Assembly (NCBI GenBank): GCA_002077045.2 | Contig: KZ111143.1 | Coordinates: 1,441,146-1,505,145 of the forward strand | Source of the DNA: Rachicladosporium sp. CCFEE 5018 | Lineage: Eukaryota > Ascomycota > Dothideomycetes > Cladosporiales > Cladosporiaceae | Length of the DNA: 64,000 nt | Direction of reading: 5' to 3' | Part shown: positions 1 to 11,381 of the stretch, piece after piece | Numbering within the stretch: the stretch's first letter is position 1 | Layout: the number at the start of each line of letters is the position of its first letter | Translations under genes and position numbers: made by a program | Notes under the pieces: generated by a model | Database searches by the model: none | Seen by the model: the letters and a program-made list of their open reading frames with translations, nothing else | Told to the model about the DNA's origin: nothing

Positions 1-1460
1 GCCTTACTCAACAAGCAAAGCCCGTTCAGCAATTGCTGCGCAAATACCCTGACCAGCGTAGTGCTCAATCCCCTGAACTGATTCTGTTTGATCAGCTCGT
101 ACAAATTCACACTCAGCAGCTCGAAGACCAGACAAAGATGCTGCCGATGGATGAATGTATCCTTCAGCCGCAGAATGTGATGATCGTCGTTTTTGTCCAT
201 GCGTCCGTTCAGAAGGTCCAGGACGGACACTTCCATCATACTCTGATTGAAGTACGCGGTCTTGTTCTTGACGACTTTCACAGCGACGACTTCCTGCGTC
301 TTGAGGTTCTGGCACTTGACCACTTGGCCGAATGTTCCTTGACCGAGCACATCCAGGATCAGATATCGATTCTTGTGGTTCGTTTCCTCCGACCCAAGGA
401 TGTCATTGACATAGAGGATATAGTCACTATCCTCATTATCAAACCCATCGTTCTTGACGCCCTTGCTCGGCTTCGTGAGCACTCGTCGCGGGTTCCGCGA
501 ACTCTCGTACTGAAACGTGGGATTGCATATCCGATACGTAGCCGGCAGATGTGTCGTGAGCGCCTGTAATGGGCTGATGAAGCCTCCCTCCGGATTCGCG
601 CGTCTGAACGGCGGTTGCGCGTTTATTCGAGTCTCCAGCTGCGACACATCATGCACCTTCTGCATCTGCGGCACCGGCCCTTTGCCATTGAATGGTACGT
701 GTGAGTTTGGCTGTGCGGCATTCGAGGTAGGTTGCTCCCGACCAAACACAGCGTTCAGCTGCTGAGTTGCGGACTGCGGGTAGTACGAATCAGGCGACAT
801 GTTCGACTGCAGCGGCGGCAGCTGCGAAGCATGTGCGCGGTGCGATGTACTCGGTGAAGCGTAATACCTTGACCCCGTCGGCGACGCAAACTGGTTCTGC
901 TGTCTTGCCGGTGACTGCCTTGCAGACTGCTGCGGTGTATACGAAGTATAGTGATTAGCAGCACTACCGCCTTGCTGCTGCTGAGGCTGCTGCGGGCTAT
1001 TGGCATAAGAAGCTGTAGGTGAAGTGTTCATAGGCGAGTACCGCGCCGCTGCCCTCGAAGCCGCGTCTTCACCTTGCGTGGGCAGGTACTGCGTGGATAG
1101 CCTGTTCTGCGCCGGCGGTCTCGAGTACTTGGCGCTGTTGTAGGGATCGTCGTCCTCCATGGCCATATCGTCGTTCACGTCGCCATTGCGCGTGGTCATT
1201 GCGTCGCGCTGGGATTGCACACCACGAGCAGGCGAGGAGATGTGTAGCGAGGCTGTGCGGGAGTCGATCGAGGGAGTGCCGTAAGCCGAGTGCTGGTGCT
1301 GCTGCGCAGTCGGGTTATTCACTGTGCTTGCGAGACCAGTGGAGCGGCGTGAAGGGTTCTGGGAGGCGGCGTGGTAGGAGTGGCGCGCATTGTTCGCAGC
1401 GGGCGCGGCAGTGAAGTGCTGCTGCTGCTGCTGCTGCTCGTAGTCGTGGTCAAGGTCCAT
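1..1460 (-). CDS. YAK1: DYRK-family protein kinase Yak1, N-terminal part (3' end beyond the window)
   Basis: An uninterrupted minus-strand frame runs from ATG at 1460 to the window edge, giving 486 residues without a stop. The first 330 residues are low complexity, with a poly-Gln run from seven CAG-type codons near residue 9 and many Ser, Pro and Tyr. The stretch YRICNPTFQYESSRNPRRVL leads into the kinase domain, with the glycine loop GQGTFGQVV (first Gly is residue 373) and the ATP lysine in AVKVVKNK, followed by YFNQSMMEVSVLDLLN. This layout and the insert YILYVNDILGSEE are typical of fungal Yak1, which acts downstream of PKA/TOR in growth arrest and stress signalling. The activation loop and C-terminus are not in the window. 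A 5' intron upstream of 1460 cannot be excluded. Family assignment is strong. Confidence 0.9.
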   Translation of the reverse strand, partial: MDLDHDYEQQQQQQHFTAAPAANNARHSYHAASQNPSRRSTGLASTVNNPTAQQHQHSAYGTPSIDSRTASLHISSPARGVQSQRDAMTTRNGDVNDDMAMEDDDPYNSAKYSRPPAQNRLSTQYLPTQGEDAASRAAARYSPMNTSPTASYANSPQQPQQQQGGSAANHYTSYTPQQSARQSPARQQNQFASPTGSRYYASPSTSHRAHASQLPPLQSNMSPDSYYPQSATQQLNAVFGREQPTSNAAQPNSHVPFNGKGPVPQMQKVHDVSQLETRINAQPPFRRANPEGGFISPLQALTTHLPATYRICNPTFQYESSRNPRRVLTKPSKGVKNDGFDNEDSDYILYVNDILGSEETNHKNRYLILDVLGQGTFGQVVKCQNLKTQEVVAVKVVKNKTAYFNQSMMEVSVLDLLNGRMDKNDDHHILRLKDTFIHRQHLCLVFELLSVNLYELIKQNQFRGLSTTLVRVFAQQLLNGLCLLSK

Positions 1461-2109
1461 GGCACGAGCGACGCCGTGTCTCGCTGTGCGCGAGGTGAGT
1501 GTGCGCGCTGAACGTCAGACCTGAGCTCGGACACTGCCACCCCTTCACGTTAATCCTGACATGCAGACAATGGTCAAGAGTGACTCGAGACACGGTATGC
1601 AGTATCTATTCGCCGGGATTCTATTGTCTGCATTGCACATGTGTTGCAGTGGTATCGGCCTTATTCGTGCCTAGCTTCACTGCACGACGGAGGAAGAGCT
1701 CACTAGCTCGAGCGCGTCGCACAACGAATCAGCGTTAATGGGACTGTGTTGGGCACCTGTGTCAAGACCACTCACAGATGAGACGATGGAAGTGAACGGA
1801 GCGCTACTTGTCAAACTCCTACGAGTCCTGACGCAGGATGTAGTGGTGGGAGTGACTCTCATCAACTCCACTTCCCAAGGAACGGACATTGACATGACAT
1901 GTACCCCTATCGAAACCCCGACTAGATCATCAAGCACCCGCTCGAACGTATAGTATCTTTCCCTTAAACACATTCCAACGAACTCCCCGACGATTGCTTG
2001 CCAGCTCGACATCCGTTCCCAAACACCTTCCCATCCCATACCATATACGCCAAGGGAACAATGCCATTGAGACCATACTCATCCTCCAGCCCGTTTCCCT
2101 CCGATATCA
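1461..2109. other. Intergenic: YAK1 5' leader and 3' flank of the membrane protein gene
   Basis: No coding frame here is supported by recognisable protein or splice structure. It should hold the YAK1 promoter and the 3' UTR of the gene ending at 2110. The short open frames look like chance. Confidence 0.5.
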
Positions 2110-4419
2110 TTACTCCCCACTACTCCACTGACAATGACAACTCCCCGCCATATCCGCCTGCCCCCTCTTGACCTTCCCATAAGGCGGATCGCTCTCCTCC
2201 AGCATCAGCAACACAGGATCCTGCGTGTTAGGATACACGACAGGCCCATACTGCCCGTTATTCAAGATCTGGTATTGCTGGCAGTAAGGCTGCACAGCAT
2301 TACCCGGCAACCTGCGTTCTTCCAGCTTGACAACGTAAGGGTACATGTTGAGTGTGTCGTAGAGTCCACCGGGCATGGGCGCTGCGGTCTGACGAGCGCG
2401 AAGGCGGCGGAAAGTGTGGTCGTCTGCGTCGCTGTCGTGATGAGCGTTCCGCCAGGTGTTTGTGGAAGATGCTGAGGAGGAGACGGTGGTGGTGACTACC
2501 TGCCCTGAGATTGTCATCGTGGTGGGTCCAGGGGTGGGAGCGGGGGAGATTTGGCTAGCTAGGCCACCCATGGCAGTGGCACTGGCAGTGGAGGACGTCG
2601 TCGTAGCGGTCCAATTCGCAGCAATAGGCTCAGTCACGTAGATGAAGCCTTCAATGACGGTGTTGTTCCAGACGCAGAACCAAGGCCGCTCACCCGGGTT
2701 GACGACTTGGCGCTGCTGGCCCCAGCCTGGCGGTAGCTGCCAATTCTGTCGCTTGGCTTTGGCATTGGCATCTGGCGGTACTGCGAAGGTGTTTTCGGGC
2801 ACCACCACGATCTTGTCATAGGTCTGCTCAAAGTAGAATGCAGGTCCTTTTGCCAGATCGTCGTTGTCCTGGACAGTAAGGAACGGAGCAAAATCTGTCG
2901 CCATGAACTGGTACTGCGAGCCGTAGCAGATCTCGGTATCAGTAGAGCCATAGTACAGGGCTGCGCCGTTAGTGGCCTTGGGTCCAGGCGAGACACCGAC
3001 GCTGATGGCAAGGGCTGGATTCCCAGCAAGGCCACAGGACCATGCACCTGCCATAGCTTGATTGACCAGACAGCCGGCCACAACGTTCGTTGGCGTTGTG
3101 AGTGTTAGTGCGTAAGATCCTGTGGGTGCTACAGCAGTCGGTGACGCGATGATGCTAGCATCGAGCAGCGACGTGCTCTCGAGAGTACCAAGTGCCCATC
3201 TGTCAGATCTGTTAGTGTTTTGTTGTACACGTCTGGATCATGCAACTTACTGTCTCCCTGCCTTAGACCCGCTCTTGTACCCACCCACCACGCCTCCGAT
3301 CACAGCAATGACAAAGCATACGACTACAACAGCAGCAAGGAGCCACATCAGCGGCAAACCACAGATCTTCACCCGCCGCCGTTCCTTCCACGTCTTCTCT
3401 TTCCAGCTCTTGTGTGTGCTCCCCGTTGTGTGACTAACAGTCTGCTCCATGAGCGGAAGTGAAGCATGGCCGTCCACTCCTCGGTCAATGCTCGAGTGCC
3501 TCTCGAGTTGTGACTGATCTGTCATAGACTGCACTCGACTTGCGCCTTGCATCGGCGCTATCATTTGTGGTGCGAGATGCTGGTGCATCAACGGCATACC
3601 AGGGTCCGTGCCGGCCACTGGCTGTCGACTGTGCAGATCTGGTGGCGGCAATGGCATCTTCGGACCTTCCTCCGGGTACTTTGTGTACGGTGGCAACTGC
3701 TCGGTATGTCCATCTGCTCCAATGATGTCCTGCTCCTCGCCATCGGGTCCTTGCACGCGCAGGTAACTCTGTGTTGCAATTCCAGGGAAGCCGACCGGCG
3801 TTGGTGCGATCAGCGTCTCATCCTCCGCCGGCTCGTCCTCGCTTACGCCTTGCGGGTACATAGCGTAGGGATGCTGTGGTACTTCCCGTAGCGAGGATTG
3901 ACGATTAGGTGCCCGCACCGTAGAAGAAGTCGCTCCGCTGGAAGATCTTGGCACAGTGCCCTGCTGGTACATCCCATAGGGGTGAATGGGCCCACTGGCA
4001 CCAAACCGAGGGCTGTGCGATGACGCATGGTTCACAGATGAGGCAGAGGATGTCGATCGTCGTGTCAGGCCGGGCGCATAGCTCGCTGCAGATTCTGTTC
4101 GCAGACTCTCACTCCGCTCAAACTCCAGTCGTGGTCCCTCGTCCTCTGGGCTGGCAAAAGGGTTCTCCTGTGCCGTTGATTTTCGCGTCGAGTGCCTGTT
4201 GAGAAGCGCGTGTGCCATTGTCGCGCCAGCTGTGGAGGCATAGTGTGCTGATACTGTCCGAATCGGTGGTTCTCGTTGCTGTTGTCGCTCACTATCTCCG
4301 CTGTCCCGCCGTGGCCGGAAGCCATCCGCCACCCCATCTGTGCCGTTCACCGCATACTCGTCGTCGAACACGTCTGGATTGTCGTGCATGCCGCCGTCTC
4401 GGTCGTGGTTGTGGTCCAT
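2110..4419 (-). CDS. Single-pass membrane protein with disordered cytosolic N-terminus and exported C-terminal domain (possibly DUF7820-type)
   Basis: Two exons, complement(2110..3199, 3251..4419), join in frame to 752 residues. The 51-base intron has donor GTAAGT and acceptor ACAG. Residues 1-350 are hydrophilic and rich in Ser, Pro, Gln, His and Tyr, with a repeated HPYxMYxQG motif (HPYGMYQQG, HPYAMYPQG). A basic stretch (KEKTWKERRRVK) precedes one strong membrane segment (LLAAVVVVCFVIAVIGGVVG, about 359-380), which predicts a type II orientation. The C-terminal half has paired cysteines (AGCLVNQ, AWSCGL, ICYGS, FCVW, PYCQQY), N-glycosylation sites and a Ser/Thr stretch. This resembles the fungal family that I think is named DUF7820, which lacks a known function. 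The name is from memory and uncertain; the gene model is solid. Confidence 0.75.
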
Positions 4420-5062
4420 CTCGTGTGCTTTGCCCGCAGGCCAACAGCACAGCCCCCGAGTTCACCCCAGCCTGATAGTTTCGCCGCCCCGCTCTTCGGT
4501 CTCCCGCCTCGCACTCTCGACTTTCGCGACCCTCCCTGGAAGTGAACAGTATGGCAGCGAACGACCCGGGCGCGTCGATATGGGTAGTTGAGGTCTAAGA
4601 TGCGTGCAGTTTGGCCTGGCTCTTCGAGTGGTCAGATGCTAAGATATCCGGCGGGAGCGGAGCCTGCCGTGCAACCCGCAGCGCTTGGCCTGTCTCGGCA
4701 CGTATTGGCACAACGCATTGACAATAGCATGAACACTAGCACTACGGGCATAGCTACACACTACGTTTCTCGTAGGCGTCTCACACTATTTCGAAGTTGG
4801 AAGGACGCATCGCATCTGCGCTCAGGGAATTCAGGTGAAGCATTGCGAATATTATGCGACCCTGCGCACCGTGGGAAGGAACTGCCGATGAACTTCATGT
4901 CTTTGGTGCAACGGATCGAGAGTCATACGTCACGAGAGAAAGTATGGCAATTAACGGGGAAATGCATCTTCTCTGTGATGCGAGTCTATTCGCTGCCGCA
5001 ACGCCATGCTGCTGAGTCGAAATGTCCATATGCTTTAATGCGAGTAACGCCTCGTCAGCCAA
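4420..5062. other. Intergenic, 643 bases
   Basis: Lies between the 5' end of the membrane protein gene and the 3' end of ERG13. One plus-strand frame of 167 codons (4588-5091) overlaps the ERG13 3' end and encodes nothing recognisable. I see only promoter and 3' UTR sequence. Confidence 0.5.
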
Positions 5063-6570
5063 TCAGACCTTCATGGATGTCTGTTGCTTGATCTCGTATT
5101 TGCGCCTGAACATATCATCCACCTCAGTCAAGTAGTACGTCCCCGGCGTGATCGTGTCCACACTGCCTTGAGGCTTGTACTCTTTCTTCAGATGCGCCTT
5201 CTCCCTTAAGTTGCACATCTCGTCGTACACCTCCGGCGCAACAATTCTCCTGCTGTCAAGTCGCTTGTGCAAGTCAAGGTTCTTGGTTAGCTCTGTCGTG
5301 CTGCCACGAACCTTCAGTGAGAAGAGCGAGCTAGCGAGTCCGGAGCCGTACGAGAAGATGCCGACGCGCTTTCCTTGGATGTCATCCGAGGAGACGTTGG
5401 CGAGCAGCGAGACGAGCGAAGCATAGACGGAGGCGCAGTACATGTTTCCACATTGCGTGGGGACTTCGATCGAGGGCTGGACGCGAGCAGCGAAGCGCTT
5501 CTTGGCGAGTGCCATGAACGTCTTCTCCACGGTCTTGTCTGTGATCGACTTCTCGTAGTCCATGCCCTTGAGCTCCGCGGGCACGTCCTTGAAGATTTCG
5601 TTCTCGGGATCGGTCAAGTAGTCATTGTACAGCAGGCGGGCGTAGCTCTTCGAGACGAGCTTACAGGTCGGCGCGTGGAAGCACATGTAGTCGAATCGAT
5701 CCATTGGTGCCTCAAGCTCCTTGTGCACGCCATTCGTGTGCCCGTTTGTCTGGCTCTTGACCTTCTTCTCTCGTGCGTTGTAGGCTTTGTAGCAAGCGTC
5801 CACAGCCTCGGAGTAGCACTTGATCGAGTACTGCCCGTCTACTAGAGGGTACTCGCTCGTGAGATCGGCCTTATAGAAGTCGTATGCGTGCTTGATGTAG
5901 CTCCCTCGGAGACCCGGCTCGAATGCAAGAGGAGCATTCGGTCCAATGAGCATCGCTACACAGCCAGCTCCGCCTGTTGGTCTCGCATTGCCCTTCTTGT
6001 AGAGCGCAATGTCTCCTGCAACCACAATAGCGTTCCTGACATCCCATGCTGATGACTCGACCCAGTTGATCGCGTTGAAAAGCGCGTTCGTGCCGCCATA
6101 GCATGCATTGACCGTGTCCACACCTTCTACGTTCGTGTTGTCGCCAAACAACTGCATCAGCACCGTCTTGACGGATTTTGACTTGTCCAACAGTGTCTCT
6201 GTGCCCACCTCAAGGCGGCCAATCGATTGCGGGTCAATATTGTACTTCTTCAGGAGCGAGGAGACGGTTGTGAGTGTGAGGGAATAGATGTCTGCGAGCC
6301 TCTCGTCAGTGTAGTCCCGTAGGCTTGGTAAGTTCGCAAAAGGCCGAACCTTCTCTATCGTCGCAGAAGCTCATCTTCGTCTGGCCGAGACCGATCGTGT
6401 ACTTTCCCTGGCTGACACCATCAAACCTCTCGAGTTCTGCTTGGTCGACACACTGCAAGCTTGCGGTCAGTCTTTACTGGCGGAAAACTTGTCAATGATC
6501 GAGAACTCACTTGGCTGGGGAAGTACAGCTCAATGGCCTTGATACCGATGTTCTGGGGACGCTCCGCCAT
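5063..6570 (-). CDS. ERG13: Hydroxymethylglutaryl-CoA synthase
   Basis: Three exons, complement(5063..6291, 6350..6452, 6511..6570), encode 463 residues, close to the usual 460-490. The enzyme condenses acetyl-CoA with acetoacetyl-CoA to HMG-CoA in the mevalonate pathway feeding sterol and isoprenoid synthesis. The start ATG at 6570 opens MAERPQNIGIKAIELYFPSQ, matching the family N-terminus. Catalytic residues are present: Glu86 in VGTET, the acyl-accepting Cys118 in NACYGGTNA, and His260 in CFHAPTCK. GNARPTGGAG and IFSYGSGLASSLFSLKV are also conserved. Intron 1 (6453-6510) has GTGAGT. Intron 2 (6292-6349) has the unusual donor GTTCGG, yet it restores the conserved CDDREDIYSL reading. No targeting peptide is seen, so a cytosolic enzyme is expected. 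Confidence 0.95.
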
Positions 6571-7098
6571 CTTGGAAGGTGGGTGCGGAGTATGTGCGGT
6601 TCGATCGTGTGGTCGCGTGCTGCTCGTTACCGTGGACAGAGAACAATGCTAACTTTTGTGTGGGGTGTTGAAGTGAGGAATTGGGAGAGGGCTGCAGCGA
6701 AGTTGGTTTGAGGAAAGTCGGGAAGGTGCGAGTGGTTGCAGAGGTGAGGGAGTAAGTATGAGGAGCGGTCAGTGGAACGACAATGCGACCTCGTCGATCA
6801 ACAGTCCGCTACAAAAAATCGTACGTTCCACCCAATCCCAGACCCTGGCGAGCTACGAGTGTGGCGTTTAGCCCACTTGTACCTGCATAAGTCCCACCAT
6901 CCGCGCCACAGTCAATCTCAACATGTTGAGATAAGAAAGTTCATGGTATGTCGTTGTCTTCATCGCATTTACCCGAAACTCTTCAATCATTTGCTTGCAA
7001 AACTGCGCGATCTGACTGCCCTACCGCTCGGCGGTCCTGTCGACCGCGCAATCAACACTGACAGAGCCAGGTCTGGTTTGAAGCTAAGCGATTCGCAA
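6571..7098. other. Intergenic, ERG13 promoter side
   Basis: This is 528 bases between the ERG13 start and the stop of the oxidoreductase gene. No supported gene; the plus-strand frame 6772-7341 is antisense to the oxidoreductase 3' end. No clear TATA box or sterol-type element was recognised. Confidence 0.5.
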
Positions 7099-8262
7099 TC
7101 ACGCGTTCATGTGAGCATATATCATGTCATAAATCCTCAGATCCTCCTTCGCATCCTCAAGACTCGTTTTGATCTCCTTCCCATCAACGAAACACTCATA
7201 CATCTCCTGCAAATCAGTCGTATACGCATCCTCATAGCTCCCAATCATCTCCCTCGTTTGGATCTCACCGAACTCATTGACCTCATGCACAGTCACCTCA
7301 ATGGCCAACCCCTTCACGAACGGCGTGTCGTACTTGATTGATACCCGCTTGTTCTCGCCATAGACTGCCAGATGGGCATCGAAATCAGGCACGCTATCTA
7401 TGCCGCTTTCGTACGTCACAGCGAAGGGCTCTCCGGTTTTATTGCGGTAGTTGAAGATCGCTGAGTAGAATGGTTCGTTCACGGAGACGCCTGCCACAGA
7501 TTCTGGAATACCGAGGGCTTCTCGTATGAGGGAAATGTCGTGCGAGCCGAGACTACCCAGGAATCGACAGTACTGCTGCTTCTCCGGCGAGACCTCCTGG
7601 TCAGGGAACGCTTCTCGATACAGAATATCGAGTCTCCGCTCTCTATCCACAGCTGTCTCAGCCGGATAGTCTGCACTTCTAATCTGGAACGTCCCAGACT
7701 CGCTCAAGAACCTTGGATTTGGTCCACAGAAATCCCTTGACCTTGCATACAGAATTCGCGGAATCGTAGTCAGCTCCCGCAGGAACGTCTGCGTAAAGGA
7801 CTTCGCATAACGCCGCATGTAGCCCACGAAGACTCTCGCGCCGTTGCGAACGTTTCTTTCAGCGTCGATCATGCGTTGTGCAGAGGGGGAGGAGAGCGTG
7901 ATGGGTTTCTCGAGCATGACATGCTTGCCCACCTGCAGCGCTGCGATCGTGTAGGGTTCGTGAAACTCATCTGTGCAAAGGATGAAGACGACGTCGACAT
8001 GTAGGTCCGTGATGATGTCCTCTGCTCTTGTCGTTGAGGTGGGGACGTGGAACTTCGATGCGCAATGGTCTGCAGTCTGTGAGGTGGTCAGATTGTATTA
8101 TTTCCCCTGCGACAACTACCACTCGCTGCTTGCCTTCTTCGAGATGTCACATATCGCTACTATGGTGTACAGATGGCTCAGTAACGCCAGCACCGGAAGG
8201 TGGATGACTTGAGCTACATCGCCAGCACCAATTATGCCAACTCTCAATTTCCGAGTCGACAT
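7099..8262 (-). CDS. Gfo/Idh/MocA-family NAD(P)-dependent oxidoreductase
   Basis: Two exons, complement(7099..8076, 8134..8262), encode 368 residues. The N-terminus MSTRKLRVGIIGAGDVAQVI carries the Rossmann glycine motif. VDVVFILCTDEFHEPY and VGKHVMLEKPI supply the conserved strand and EKP motif. The C-terminal part has a GFO/IDH-type substrate domain (GSLGSHDISLIREALGIPE, with a plausible catalytic-region His). The only intron that keeps the conserved DISKK-TADHCASKF reading is 8077-8133, with donor GCAAGC after AAG. The nearest GT donor creates a stop, so this is a GC-AG intron. The substrate cannot be read from sequence; relatives act on sugars, inositols or dihydrodiols. The neighbouring genes give no pathway hint. 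Confidence 0.85.
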
Positions 8263-8990
8263 CGTTCACACTACACTTTGCACAGACGTTGAGGTTGCGA
8301 GCGAAGAAGGACAGAGTGATCACATCATTACTGGGCGGATGAGGTGTTCGTCAAGCAGATATACAATCGATCGTCTTTTAGTGAGCTTGCCGGGCAGTCG
8401 TGCCTGACGACCATGATTCCAAAGCCTCATCAGCATCGTTTCGTGAACCTCCACTTTTCATTCATCATATCACACGCGCGCAAAGACGCAGCCATCTCTG
8501 GTACTCGATGAGCCGCAGGTGACGATGGGTAATACCATGCACGCTGCGGAGGGAGGGTTGCCAAACCGAGGAGGACGATAAGGTCCGCCAACTATCCAAG
8601 GCCTTGGCGCAAGCATTCACGCCGGGCGACGACGTCTCCAGGCTTGGGTGCCATCAAAATGGAGTCGCTTTGCATGACATACCAGTACCGTATTGGCAGG
8701 TACCGTCGACCGCCAAGGGCAGCATAGGACAATTGCGATGGCTGAGCGTAAGTAGCTGCCGTGCAAGCATGCTGCGTGGAGCTCGTGTGCTATCGCTCTA
8801 CTCCTCCTCTCCCCCACAGGTATCTGCCCACCCGTGTTTGCTCCCATCAACCCACTCTACAGCAGTATTGTTCTCTCCGTGAGACATCATCTCACCACTC
8901 TTCGTTCCCGATGCTCATCACAGATGCATAGGCATCCCTCGATATCTCCAGCGGAACAGCTAGAATACAGGTAGCAGCAATACCTGCACC
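8263..8990. other. Divergent intergenic region, 728 bases
   Basis: Separates the start codons of the oxidoreductase (minus) and dipeptidyl peptidase (plus) genes, so it should hold both promoters. No long coding frame with recognisable protein was found. Confidence 0.5.
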
Positions 8991-11381
8991 ATGCGTGCTC
9001 AATTGTTGACATGTCTGCTCGCTGCATGCACTCCAAGTGTAGCGACTAACGAAACGCGTCAACCACACCAACCCCTTGGCAATGGAAGCAAATTACTAAC
9101 CTACAACGAGACGGTGGTCAGCCCGAAGTTCAGCGCAAGTTCCCAGACAGTCTCATGGATCGCCAGCGGAACAGACGGCGAAGTCATCTACCAAGGGGAT
9201 GACTCGTCGTTGATCTTGGAGAACTATGTCACGGGAACGAACAGGACCTTTATTTCCTCTGCTCTTATACCGAACGATACACACGAGTATTGGGTGAGCG
9301 CCGATCAACAAAGGGTATTGTTTGCAACGAACTACACCAAGCAATATCGATACTCGTACTTCGCAGACTACATTGTGCTGGATGTCGCGACCAATGAAAG
9401 CACACCCCTTGTCCAGGACCAAGTGGGCGACATACAATACGCCGAGTTCGCTCCGATGGGCAACGCAATCGCCTTTGTACGCGGGAACAATCTGTTTGTT
9501 ATTGACAGTAACGCCACTCGTCAAGTTACCAATGATGGTGGACCCGATCTGTTCAATGCCGTACCCGACTGGGTGTACGAGGAAGAGATCTTTGGCAGCC
9601 GCAGTACGTTGTGGTGGTCGCCCGATGCCCAATTTCTGGCATTTCTAAGCTTCAACGAGACGGGTGTAGGCACTTTCACGATTCCTTACTACATGGTCAA
9701 TCAACGAGTCGCGCCAGCGTACCCTCGGGAGCTCGATCTTCGTTACCCGAAAGTAGGCACAACGAACCCTACTGTGTCTTTGTCAGTCCTTGACGTTGGA
9801 CGCGGATCATTGTCGGGTGTTCCTGTGACTGCGTTCGAACCGGATGATCTGATTATCGGCGAAGTCGCTTGGGTTTCGGACAATCATTCAGCATTAATCT
9901 ATCGTGCTTTCAATCGCGTGCAAGATCTCGACAAACACATCGTCGTTAATGTGCCATCGATGACCTCTTCGACGAGTCGCGAGCGCGACGGAACAGATGG
10001 CTGGCTCGATAACAACATCGCGATTCAATATCTCGGTCGCATCGATTTTGCATTCAACGCCACATTGTTCGCCAGCTGCAACAACACAGAGGGCAGCACC
10101 GACAACGCGACTTGGTATATCGACCTCTCCGACATCTCCGGCTGGAATCACATCCACCTCTTTCCTGTCCTCGGTGGTGACTCTATAGCCCTAACTTCCG
10201 GCGAATGGGAAGTCACAGCGATTCTGAAAGTAGATACGACCCGCCAACTCATCTACTTCGCATCAACGAAACGACACAGTACCGAACGACACCTCTACAG
10301 CGTCAACTACGTGACAAAGGAGACAACGCCTATTGTTGACGACACAGTAGCGGCTTGTTACACCGCGTCCTTCTCAGCAAATGGTGCCTACTATCTCCTC
10401 TCCTACCAGGGTCCCGACGTGCCCTACCAGGAACTCTACTCCACGAACTCCACCAAGCCTCTCCGTACGATTACATCCAACTCTGCCCTCGTAACCCGCA
10501 TCGCCGACTATGTACTCCCAAACATAACCTACTTCGAGCTCTCCCATGTCTCAGGCTACACACTCAACGTCATGCAACGACTACCTCCGAACTTCAACGC
10601 TTCCTTAACCTACCCAGTGCTCTTCACACCCTACGGTGGCCCAGGAGCGCAAGAGGTCACAAAGCGCTTCCAAGCTCTCACGTTCCGTGCCTACATCGCT
10701 TCGGACCCAGAGTTGGAATACATGACCTACACAATCGACAATCGCGGCACAGGTTTCAAAGGGCGTGCCTTCCGCAGTACAGTCACATCTCAACTCGGCA
10801 AGCTAGAGTCTGAGGACCAAGTCTGGGCCGCCGAGCAGCTGCTCTCTCGCTTCTCCTTCCTCGACGCCGATCGCGTGGGTATGTGGGGCTGGTCCTTCGG
10901 TGGCTACCTGACATCCAAAGTCATCGAATTGAACTCGGGCGTTTTCTCGCTCGGTCTAATAACCGCTCATGTAAGCGACTGGCGCTTCTACGACTCAATG
11001 TACACAGAACGCTACATGAAGACGCTCTCCGCCAACGCCGCAGGCTACAACGAGACAGCCGTCTGGCGCAGCCAGGGTTTCAAGGATGTCACTGGGGGTG
11101 TAGCGATCATGCATGGCACGGGGGATGATAACGTGCACTACCAAAACTCAGCAGCTCTGTTGGACTTGCTTGTTGGTGATGGTGTCAGTCCGGAGAAGCT
11201 GGAATGGGCTGCGTTCACGGACTCGGATCATTCCATCACTTACCACGGGGCGAACCAGTGGCTTTACCGATTCCTCACCAAGCGGCTGTACGAGGAGAAA
11301 CATAGGGTTATTGGGGAGAGGCTGGTGCATCAGTGGAGCCGGAGGCGTGAGATTGAGCTGGCGGACTTAAAGGTAGTCTAA
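8991..11381 (+). CDS. DPP4: Secreted dipeptidyl peptidase IV (serine peptidase, S9B)
   Basis: One uninterrupted frame of 796 residues. A short signal peptide (MRAQLLTCLLAACTPSVA) starts it and no longer membrane anchor follows, which fits the secreted fungal DPP IV rather than the vacuolar Dap2/Ste13 type. Residues 30-530 form the beta-propeller (NAVPDWVYEEEIFG with the Glu pair that holds the substrate N-terminus). The alpha/beta-hydrolase domain carries the triad Ser635 in GWSFGGY, Asp712 in HGTGDDNVH and His747 in DSDHS. More than ten NxT/S sequons suggest heavy N-glycosylation. It removes X-Pro or X-Ala dipeptides from extracellular peptides. The C-terminal tail (after about residue 770) is basic and less conserved. 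Confidence 0.93.
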   Translation: MRAQLLTCLLAACTPSVATNETRQPHQPLGNGSKLLTYNETVVSPKFSASSQTVSWIASGTDGEVIYQGDDSSLILENYVTGTNRTFISSALIPNDTHEYWVSADQQRVLFATNYTKQYRYSYFADYIVLDVATNESTPLVQDQVGDIQYAEFAPMGNAIAFVRGNNLFVIDSNATRQVTNDGGPDLFNAVPDWVYEEEIFGSRSTLWWSPDAQFLAFLSFNETGVGTFTIPYYMVNQRVAPAYPRELDLRYPKVGTTNPTVSLSVLDVGRGSLSGVPVTAFEPDDLIIGEVAWVSDNHSALIYRAFNRVQDLDKHIVVNVPSMTSSTSRERDGTDGWLDNNIAIQYLGRIDFAFNATLFASCNNTEGSTDNATWYIDLSDISGWNHIHLFPVLGGDSIALTSGEWEVTAILKVDTTRQLIYFASTKRHSTERHLYSVNYVTKETTPIVDDTVAACYTASFSANGAYYLLSYQGPDVPYQELYSTNSTKPLRTITSNSALVTRIADYVLPNITYFELSHVSGYTLNVMQRLPPNFNASLTYPVLFTPYGGPGAQEVTKRFQALTFRAYIASDPELEYMTYTIDNRGTGFKGRAFRSTVTSQLGKLESEDQVWAAEQLLSRFSFLDADRVGMWGWSFGGYLTSKVIELNSGVFSLGLITAHVSDWRFYDSMYTERYMKTLSANAAGYNETAVWRSQGFKDVTGGVAIMHGTGDDNVHYQNSAALLDLLVGDGVSPEKLEWAAFTDSDHSITYHGANQWLYRFLTKRLYEEKHRVIGERLVHQWSRRREIELADLKVV

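Noticed and set aside
4588..5091. 167-codon plus-strand open frame
   Set aside because: Runs into the ERG13 3' end in antisense and resembles no family.
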